Shown piece by piece: positions 51,482 to 60,300 of a stretch of 64,000 nt of DNA (position 1 is the first letter of the stretch; every line of letters begins with the position of its first letter). The notes beneath the pieces are model-generated. The model was not told the origin of the DNA. It searched no databases and worked only from the letters and a program-made list of their open reading frames with translations. The position numbers and the translations under genes are program-made. Source of the stretch: CAYULW01 sp964445815 (lineage in GTDB: Bacteria > Bacteroidota > Bacteroidia > Flavobacteriales_E > Vicingaceae); assembly GCA_964445815.1 (NCBI GenBank), contig CAYULW010000003.1:564977-628976 (forward strand), written 5' to 3'.

Positions 51482-54400
51482 ATGCCATCATTAAAAGAAA
51501 AATTAAGTTTCGTTTTTCTCCTCTTTTCTTTTTTGAAGCTATATGCCGGAGACCCTGACCTCTTTTATTTTGTAGCTGACGGAAATAATAATTTATACTC
51601 GGTAGATCGTGGTTCCGGGGTTGTGACCAATATAGGAGCTACGGGGGTTGGAAACATTGAATCTATCTGTTATTATCCCATTCCGGGAGCCAATCAATTG
51701 TTTGCAGCCAATAACGGCGAGTTTGGTGAATTAAATACTACTACAGGAGTTTACACGGCCATTTCAGATATAGATGCTGCCGGACCAATGAATGGTTCTA
51801 TAGGGGCTCAAAATATAGATGATGTGGATGCCATGATGTTAGATGGTCAGACATTCATCATCTGGGCAGCACAACGAAATAGTCCGAATGATCTATTGTT
51901 TCAGATTGATCCGTCTACCGGTCAGGTTATTCGCAGTGCTTTTGGGTCAGGTATAGACTATATTGTCGTGTCGGGACCAGGAATTAATGTGGATGTGGAT
52001 GATTTGGCAGTAGATCCTACCACAGGAAGAATGTATGCCTCGAACAATGATGGAGGTTCTTCAGATAATTTAATCGAGATCAATAAATACAATGCAATCT
52101 ATACAGTTATAGCCGCATTGGGTGAAGACGATATGGAAGGTTTAGCCTTTCATAACGATGGTACACTATACGGTTCTGAAGGTGATACCGATAGGATGAG
52201 CGAAATCAATTTAACAACTGGAGCGACGACCAATCAGATTACTTTAGCCGGAGGAGACGTTGAAGCTTTAGCTTCTCTGGTGGCAGATGCAAATACTGTG
52301 AGTGGAACGGTTTATAATGATGATGATTTGGATGGGGTATTAGATGGAGGAGAGTCAGGTGTTGAAGGAGTGATTCTGTACTTATATATAGACCTTGATT
52401 CTGATGGTACAATTGATCCTGAAGATACCCGTGTGCAAACTACCACAACCGATTCAAATGGAGATTATGCTTTTTATTATGCTTCTACAGCTTCTCTATT
52501 AGTAACGACCGAATTTAGCTCTTATCCCGCAAGTTCAGCTTTGACAACGGACAATATAGAATCGGCGACTTTTACTGATAATGTCAATTTTGCAGAAGTA
52601 GATGCCAATAACAATTTCGGAGTAGGAACCGGGCCTGATTGTGATGGAGATGGTTTACCCAATTTCTATGAAGGCGGAGCGAACTCAGATTTGGATCCAA
52701 TTTTGGACAGTTGTGATTTGGACTCTGACAATGATGGCATTTTGGACTCAGTAGAAGGGATTGAAGATTTTGATGATGATGGCATTCCCAATTACAGAGA
52801 TAGAGATTCAGACGATGATGGTATTCCGGATGCCATAGAAGCAAATAGAGGTGCAGAGCCAACGGGCTATTCCAGCTCAGAGGGTAATGTTGCCGGAACA
52901 GATGCGGATGGTAATGGTATTGTTGATGCTTTAGAGACGGCAGCAGGCAGTGGTGTCATGGTTGCGCCCTTGCCGGACTCCGATAATGATGGCAACCCCG
53001 ATTATCTGGATCTGGATTCAGATAACGATGGAATATTAGACATTATAGAAGCAGGAGGAGAAGATTCTGATCTAGACGGTCAGGTTGATGGCTTATTGGA
53101 TACTGATGGCAACGGTTTAGATGATCGAATAGAAAGTACACCATTAGAAATTCCGAATACCGATGAGACGTTTGAGAATTCTAATGGATTAACCAATCTT
53201 CCCAATTACATTGATATAGATTCTGATTCAGATGGTATAGACGATACAAGAGAAGGTTACAGCACGGCAGATTATGATTTCCCGACTTTATTGACTGATA
53301 CGGACTCGGACGGGATCATTGACTTTTGGGATGTTTCTACTTTTTCTACACCAATTACACCTTACGATAGAGATTCAGATGATGTACCGGATTATATGGA
53401 TTCTGATTCAGATAATGATGGTGTATCTGATCTAATAGAAGGCAATGATGCTGATGGTGATGGAGTAGTAGATGTGGCCTTGTCTGGAGACGATGATGAC
53501 AACAACGGCTTAGATGATGCCTTAGATGAATTGTGCGGACAAGAGACTGTTTACGCGACTGTGACTGATTATGGAGAAGAAGACTTTGATGATGGCGATG
53601 TGGATGATGGAAGCAGTGATTTAGAATTGTTGGATGATGGGGGAACAAATCAAATTGTTGGTATTCGCTTTGGAAATGTGGAAGTAGCTCAGGGCGCAAG
53701 CATAAGTTCGGCATACGTCCAGTTTGAAGCCGATGAGATCAGTACAGGGGAAATCTCCATTGTCATTCATGGTGAATTGGCCACTAATTCTGCGGCCATC
53801 ACAACCGGTAATAGTGATATCAGTTCAAGAACAACGACAACAGCGAGTGAAACCTGGACTCCTGACGATTGGGATCAGGTCAATGAGGCAGGTGATGATC
53901 AAAGAACGGTTGATATTTCTTCAATCATTCAGGAAATAGTTAATCAGGGAAGCTGGTCAAGCGGAAACAGTTTAACACTCATTTTTTCTGGGCCAAGTGG
54001 CAACTCTCGTGTTGCCGAAACGGACCCATTATTGATCATTAGTACAGATTTCAATGCCGCGCCTACTTTAGAGTTTACAGCCGGAGATTATGCAGAAGAA
54101 GACAATTCAGACGGATCTATTGACTTGGGTAGTTCTGATTTAGAACTTCCAAATGATGGAGGAACCAACCAAACAGTAGGCATTTTGTTTCCCGGAGTAA
54201 CCCTAGATCAGGGGCAGGTAGTTACCTCGGCTTATATTCAGTTTCAAGCGGACGAAGTTCAAACAGGCGCAATTACAGTAACTATTGAAGGAGAGTTGGC
54301 CACGTCATCAGCTGTTTTTACAACAACCAATTCAGACGTATCCAATAGAACAACAACAACTGCTTCGGTGAACTGGTCACCCACAGATTGGAACTCGATT

Positions 54401-57169
54401 GGAGAAGAAGGGAGCCCCCAGCAGACCGATGATATCTCTGCTATAGTTCAGGAAATCGTGGATCAGGCATCCTGGGCCAATGGTAATAACATGACCTTTA
54501 TCATAACAGGACCTTCCGGAAACAGAAGAACGGCGGAAACAGATCCGATTTTGGTGATTGAAACTACAGCCAGTTTTTCAATTTGTGCTTCAAATGTTGC
54601 GCACCAGGATTTTGACAATGATGGAGAAGACGATTTCAGGGATACCGATGATGATAATGATGGAATTTCAACTATTTCAGAAATTCCGGATGCAGATGGT
54701 AGCGGTCAACCGGATTATTTGGAGTTTGATGGTGATGAATGTGGAATAGGCTCTATCTTGGTGTCTTATACAGACGATTATACGGGAATTGAAGAATCAG
54801 AATCAGGTGTTGCAAACGCCGGTAATTTTACAGGTACAACTGATGGAAGTGTAACAACATTTAATTCAGATGGCGATGAGTACATCATTAATTTTGAACA
54901 AATTTATCCCGCGGGATATAGATATGTCATCACTTGGCGGGAGGCTGCGAGTCAATCCGGAACGGCAGAAATTGTTTTAGCCGAATCTGATGATAACAGC
55001 ATTTTTAATGGCCGCTTAGATAACCCAACAACCAATTCTACAACACTGTTTAATGATACCATTACTTCCTTATTTGACTTTCAATACATCAGATTTAGAT
55101 TATTAGACTCGGAAAGCTCTACCGACTTTGAAATCGATGCGGTAGGTGTGCTGGTACCAACTTGTGCTGATGATTCTGATGATGACGGTATTGCGGATAT
55201 TGATGATATAGATGATGATAATGATGGCGTCTTAGATATTGACGAGCCTTGCCCTTCTTATTCAGGGAGTGTTACTTCTCAAACAGGTGTGGATAATAGT
55301 GCCAGCTTAACAGGAGCTCCAGATGGAAGTTTTGCCGAATGGCATACCAATGGGGATATTCTGGTCTTCGATTTTGGAACCACCTATCCGGCTGGAACAC
55401 AATATGGCATCACATGGAGAGAGAGAACGGGAGAAACAGGAACCGCCTCACTAATTATAGAAGAATCTACGGATAATAGTGCATACAGTACACATAGTGA
55501 TGCTCCAACAACGAATAGCACTACTGCAATTATTGACATTGTGACGGCAGAAAACGCATTTAGGTATTTAAGAATAAGTAAAGATAATCCACCAAGTACT
55601 ACGGATTTTCAGATTGACGCCATTGCTGTAATGACCTGTACAGACACAGACGGAGATGGTGTGCCGAATAGTTTAGACTTAGATTCAGACAATGACGGAA
55701 TACCCGATATTACAGAAGCCGGAGGAACAGATGCGGATACCGATGGTAGGGTAGATGATGCCACCGATACGGATGGTGATGGCTGGGCAGATACTTTTGA
55801 TTCAGATGATGGAGGTACAGCTCTAAGTGATGGGGATAAAGATGGTGATGGCTTAGAAAATCGGATAGATCTTGATGCTGATGATGATGGCATTGCTGAT
55901 ATTGTAGAAGCGGGAGGAACGGACGCAGATGGTGATGGTCAGGCTGATACATCAACCGATACAGACGGAGACGGGTGGTCAAACACTTTTGATAATGATA
56001 ATGCAGGGACACCTTTACCTGTTGAAGACGAAGATGGTGATGGTATAGAAAATTACTTGGATTTAGATTCAGATTCCGATGGCATTACAGATAATGTAGA
56101 AGGACAAACGACAGCCGCCTTTTTAGCTCCTTTGGGTTCTGATACAGACGGTGATGGTTGGGATAATCGTTATGATTCTGATGATGGAGGAACAGCAATC
56201 ACTTTAAGTAATAATGAAGGCTTTGGCAATCCGGATTATCTGGATGATGATTCCGATGGCGATAGCTTCCGCGATTGGCTGGAAGGTTTTGACGACAATG
56301 AAGATGGTGATGCGCTTGCAGACTTAGAAACAAGGGCAGATAATTATGAAACGGCAGCAGGTAGTCCGGGGCATTATGATAATTCAGATGATGCGGATAT
56401 GGACGATATTCCCGATTGGTTAGAAGATGATGATGGTGACAATGTCCCTAATTTCTTAGACCCCGATAATGTTTTGTATGTGGATACAGATGGTGATGGT
56501 CTGGTGAATCTATACGATACCGATAACAACGGCACCGCATCAGTTCTGCCAAATGGAGATGCAGATGCAGAGCCTGATTTTAGGGATATTGATGATGCAA
56601 TTTCTCTACCCATAGAACTACTTTCTTTTGAAGCCCATCAGTCGGGGAAATATGTGCAACTGGATTGGATAACGTCGACAGAGATCAATAATGATTATTT
56701 CTTGATTCAAAAGCTAAACGAAAATGGAGATTTTGAGGACATTGAAATGATAGACGGAGCTGGTAACTCTAACTCTGAATTAAGATACAGAAGCTATGAT
56801 TTAAATCCAAATGAAGGGAATAACTATTACCGCTTAAAGCAGGTGGATTTTGACGGAGTCTATTCTACATCTGAAATCAGGGTGGTTAGTTTTAAAAAGC
56901 AGCTTTCGGAAGGCTTTAGTTTGTATCCAAATCCGGGAGATGGTTCGATCATTCATATTGTCCTTAAAAGAAGAGATATTAAAGCCTTTAAAGTTCAACT
57001 AATAGACATTTTCGGCCAACTCATTAGTGAGAGCAAGTATAACGCAGAAGAAGAGGATTATAGATATGGTGTCCGTTTTAAACCCAATGTCCAACTTGCT
57101 TCAGGAACCTATATTTTGCATATTATTCACGAAGAAGTAGTGGAGAGCTATAAATACATTGTTAGATAG
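51482..57169 (+). CDS. Giant modular T9SS-secreted surface protein 1
   Basis: This 1895-residue protein has a signal peptide ending LKLYAG. In order come a propeller-like DUF6923-type domain (about 22-272), an SdrD-B/Cna-B-like collagen-binding-type domain (about 275-385), and thrombospondin type 3 Asp-rich calcium repeats (385-680). A tandem pair of about 170-residue domains (about 690-1030) and two discoidin-like domains separated by calcium repeats follow, then a long calcium-repeat block (about 1390-1705). The C-terminus has a fibronectin-like domain (LPIELLSFEA) and a T9SS type A sorting domain from SLYPNPGDGS (about 1813) to the end. It is secreted across the outer membrane and probably anchored. 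Confidence 0.9.
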   Translation: MPSLKEKLSFVFLLFSFLKLYAGDPDLFYFVADGNNNLYSVDRGSGVVTNIGATGVGNIESICYYPIPGANQLFAANNGEFGELNTTTGVYTAISDIDAAGPMNGSIGAQNIDDVDAMMLDGQTFIIWAAQRNSPNDLLFQIDPSTGQVIRSAFGSGIDYIVVSGPGINVDVDDLAVDPTTGRMYASNNDGGSSDNLIEINKYNAIYTVIAALGEDDMEGLAFHNDGTLYGSEGDTDRMSEINLTTGATTNQITLAGGDVEALASLVADANTVSGTVYNDDDLDGVLDGGESGVEGVILYLYIDLDSDGTIDPEDTRVQTTTTDSNGDYAFYYASTASLLVTTEFSSYPASSALTTDNIESATFTDNVNFAEVDANNNFGVGTGPDCDGDGLPNFYEGGANSDLDPILDSCDLDSDNDGILDSVEGIEDFDDDGIPNYRDRDSDDDGIPDAIEANRGAEPTGYSSSEGNVAGTDADGNGIVDALETAAGSGVMVAPLPDSDNDGNPDYLDLDSDNDGILDIIEAGGEDSDLDGQVDGLLDTDGNGLDDRIESTPLEIPNTDETFENSNGLTNLPNYIDIDSDSDGIDDTREGYSTADYDFPTLLTDTDSDGIIDFWDVSTFSTPITPYDRDSDDVPDYMDSDSDNDGVSDLIEGNDADGDGVVDVALSGDDDDNNGLDDALDELCGQETVYATVTDYGEEDFDDGDVDDGSSDLELLDDGGTNQIVGIRFGNVEVAQGASISSAYVQFEADEISTGEISIVIHGELATNSAAITTGNSDISSRTTTTASETWTPDDWDQVNEAGDDQRTVDISSIIQEIVNQGSWSSGNSLTLIFSGPSGNSRVAETDPLLIISTDFNAAPTLEFTAGDYAEEDNSDGSIDLGSSDLELPNDGGTNQTVGILFPGVTLDQGQVVTSAYIQFQADEVQTGAITVTIEGELATSSAVFTTTNSDVSNRTTTTASVNWSPTDWNSIGEEGSPQQTDDISAIVQEIVDQASWANGNNMTFIITGPSGNRRTAETDPILVIETTASFSICASNVAHQDFDNDGEDDFRDTDDDNDGISTISEIPDADGSGQPDYLEFDGDECGIGSILVSYTDDYTGIEESESGVANAGNFTGTTDGSVTTFNSDGDEYIINFEQIYPAGYRYVITWREAASQSGTAEIVLAESDDNSIFNGRLDNPTTNSTTLFNDTITSLFDFQYIRFRLLDSESSTDFEIDAVGVLVPTCADDSDDDGIADIDDIDDDNDGVLDIDEPCPSYSGSVTSQTGVDNSASLTGAPDGSFAEWHTNGDILVFDFGTTYPAGTQYGITWRERTGETGTASLIIEESTDNSAYSTHSDAPTTNSTTAIIDIVTAENAFRYLRISKDNPPSTTDFQIDAIAVMTCTDTDGDGVPNSLDLDSDNDGIPDITEAGGTDADTDGRVDDATDTDGDGWADTFDSDDGGTALSDGDKDGDGLENRIDLDADDDGIADIVEAGGTDADGDGQADTSTDTDGDGWSNTFDNDNAGTPLPVEDEDGDGIENYLDLDSDSDGITDNVEGQTTAAFLAPLGSDTDGDGWDNRYDSDDGGTAITLSNNEGFGNPDYLDDDSDGDSFRDWLEGFDDNEDGDALADLETRADNYETAAGSPGHYDNSDDADMDDIPDWLEDDDGDNVPNFLDPDNVLYVDTDGDGLVNLYDTDNNGTASVLPNGDADAEPDFRDIDDAISLPIELLSFEAHQSGKYVQLDWITSTEINNDYFLIQKLNENGDFEDIEMIDGAGNSNSELRYRSYDLNPNEGNNYYRLKQVDFDGVYSTSEIRVVSFKKQLSEGFSLYPNPGDGSIIHIVLKRRDIKAFKVQLIDIFGQLISESKYNAEEEDYRYGVRFKPNVQLASGTYILHIIHEEVVESYKYIVR
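53552..54572 (+). repeat. Internal tandem domain duplication in giant protein 1
   Basis: Two copies of a domain of about 172 codons lie head to tail (about 53552-54060 and 54068-54572). Shared landmarks include SSDLEL followed by DDGGTNQ or NDGGTNQ, SAY(V/I)QF, GELAT, SNRTTTTAS or SSRTTTTAS, and ETDP at the end. The copies are diverged at DNA level, so the duplication is not very recent. Giant protein 2 lacks this pair. Confidence 0.8.
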
Positions 57170-57302
57170 AAGGTTTTGCAATTCTTAGAACTAAAAGCTT
57201 GATTTATGTTTCTTTATTCCATTAATGCGTCACGGAATTTTGGAAATTAATTCTTATGCTACAACCGTATTTTGGTTTAGTAAAACGAGAAGTGCTATTT
57301 AT

Positions 57303-57310
57303 TATTTTTG
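57303..57310 (+). promoter_or_regulatory. Candidate -7 element of the second giant surface protein gene
   Basis: TATTTTTG is an exact TAnnTTTG match only four bases before the ATG at 57315, so the mRNA would be leaderless if this box is used. A TTTG lies at 57271-57274, too far for standard spacing. Confidence 0.32.
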
Positions 57311-57314
57311 CGAA

Positions 57315-60300
57315 ATGAAGAAGATTCTATCTCTTGTATTCTTTTATGCATTCAGTTTTACATTGTTTGCAGGTGATCCTGATATCTTTTACTACGTCTC
57401 TGATGGTTCAGATGAACTGTATACCATTGATAGAACAGATGGCACAGTTACCTTAATTGGTTCAACCGGAGTCACTGCAATAGAAGCGATTGCTTATTAT
57501 CCGGCACCTGGAGCAAATGTTTTGTACGCAGCTAATGCAGGAGATTTCGGAACATTGAACCTAACAACAGGTGTTTATACCTCAATAGGAGAGATCGATG
57601 GTGGTGGAACGGCCAACGGATCTGCAGGAGCACAGACTTTAAATGATGTGGATGGTCTAATGTTAGATGGACAGACATTCATCATGTGGGCGATAGAAAG
57701 AAACGGAGGGGCTACGCCGGATCTTTTGTTTCAGATTGATGTTACGACAGGGCAGTTCATTGCAGATGCGTTTGGGTCAGGTATAGATTATCTCGAAATT
57801 ACGGGTTCAGGTGTTGATGTAGATGCGGACGATTTAGCAGTTGATCCTACAACAGGTCGGATTTATGCATCATCCAATAATAGTGGTACAAACGATGTAT
57901 TAATTGAGATCAATAAATATACGGGTGTGTTTACTCTAATTGCAAACCTATCTCAAGACGATGTTGAAGGTTTGGCATTTAGCAATGATGGCCAGTTGTA
58001 TGGATCTGAGGGTGATGGAGATAATCGTCTTTCAGAAATAAACCTAACAACAGGTGTAATGAGCAATTTCTTTTCTTTTACAGGATCTGATGTTGAAGCA
58101 TTAGCCTCTTTGGTTGCGGATGCCAATGAAATAACCGGGACGGTTTATGAAGACCTTAACTACGATGGCATAAAAGACGGTGGCGAATCTGGTTTGGCAA
58201 ATGTTAGAGTTTACCTTTATCAAGATATTAATGGAGATGGGAGGGTAGATCCTGAGGATACTCGAATACAGTCAACTTTAACAGACGTAAGTGGCGAATA
58301 CTCATTTCTATATGCTTCAACCGGTAATCTATTAGTCTCGACTCAATTTGCTTCATATCCTGCTAATTACGCTTTAACGACGGATAATGTTGAAACAATT
58401 TCTTTTACAGATGCTGTTAATTTTGGAGAAACAGACACGGATAATGATTTTGGTTTAGCTACCGGGCCTGATTGTGATGGGGATGGACTGCCTAATTTCT
58501 TTGAAGGTGGTTTAGATTCTGATGGGGATGCGGTAGCTGATAGCTGTGATTTAGACTCTGACAATGATGGGATCAGAGACGATGTTGAAGGAATTGAAGA
58601 CTTTGACGATGATGGTGTAGCAGATTTTAGAGACAGAGACTCAGATGATGATGGTATTCCTGATGCCATTGAGGCAAATGCCGGAATTATTCTAGCGGAG
58701 TATGATGCAGCAGAAGGTAATTTATCAGGTGCTGATACGGATGGAAACGGCATCGTTGACTCCAGAGAAACTTCGGCGGGAAGTGGTGTAATGTTAGCTT
58801 CTAATCCTGACTCGGATAATGATGGAAGAAGAGATTATCGAGATTTAGATTCCGATAATGATGGAATATTAGACATTATAGAGGCAGGTGGTTTAGATAC
58901 AGATGGGGATGGACAACAAGATGTTGATTCTGATTTTAATAATGACGGTTATGCAGATTTATTAGTAACTACCCCGCTATTAATTCCAAATACAGATGAG
59001 ACATTTGAAAATACAAATGGTCTGACCAATAAGCCGGATTATATTGATATAGATTCAGATAGCGATGGAATAGATGATACAAGAGAAGGCTATTCTACCT
59101 CTGCATATGAATTTCCTACTTTGTTGCTGGATTCTGACGATGACGGAATAATTGATTTTTGGGATGTATCAACATTCGAGAGTCCTATCACACCTTATGA
59201 TAGAGATGGTGATGGAACACCTGATTATCAGGATTCGGACTCCGACAACGATGGAGTTCCGGATAATATTGAAGGGAATGATGCCAATGGAGATGGAGTA
59301 GCGGATGCAAGTTTTACCAATTTAGATGCTGATGATAACGGACTAGACGATGCATTTGATGTCTCCTGTACAGGAGCTTCACTCGTTTGTGAATCTACTT
59401 CTGCAGTTCAGGATTTTGATGGTGATGGTGAAAGAGATTGGCGAGACACGGATGATGATGACGATGGAATACCAACTATTTCCGAGATACCTGATAGTGA
59501 GCCTAATGGAACACCCGATTATTTAGAAGATAATTCAGGCCCTTGCGGACCTGGTGCAGCTGTAGGAGCGGTAGAAAGTGGTAATGCTGATGTAGCGACA
59601 GACATTAATGGCGTGACCAATCCTAATAATGCAACGGGAGCAGCTGACGGTGCTTTTGCAGAGATTCATACCAATGGAGATACCTTATTATTAGATTTAT
59701 CTGACACCATTCCTTCAGGTTCTAATTATACGATCACATGGAGGGAACGCAGCGGAGAATCGGGAACTGCTTCCATGGTTTTAGAAGAGTCTGTTGATGG
59801 TGTTAATTTTACAACTCACCCATCTGCTCCAACAACTAACAGTACCACTTTTGTAGGAGCAGTGGTAACGGCTAATGCACCTGCTAGATATTTAAGGATC
59901 AGTAAAAACAATCCGCCAAGTACTACTGATTTTGAGATTGATGCAGTATCCTATAATACGGCAACTTGCCAACCGGATTCCGATAATGATGGCATTCTTG
60001 ATACAGATGATATAGATGATGATAATGATGGAATATTAGATGTGGATGAAGATGCTAGTTGTAGAGGTACTTTGGATTATGAGTATTATGACGGTACACC
60101 ATCCGGTAATACAGTCGATAACATTCCAGCATCAAGTCCGGATGCATCAGGTATTGTGAGTTCATTTGATGTAGATGATCTAACAACAGATTTGGGTGTG
60201 GATAATAATACCTATGGGGTGAGGTTCTCAGGATTTATTACGATTTCTACTTCTGAAACCTATACATTTTATACCACTTCCGATGATGGCAGCAAACTCT

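Noticed and set aside
52584..56613. Antisense open frames rich in His, Leu or Ser within giant gene 1
   Set aside because: Their composition is the mirror image of the GAT/GGA-rich coding strand; they lack starts, promoters and any domain, so they are shadows. The same holds for 58367-58753 and 60535-62134.
57225..57314. 30-residue N-terminal extension of giant protein 2
   Set aside because: It would place charged sequence before a clean signal peptide, and the paralog begins directly at its signal peptide.
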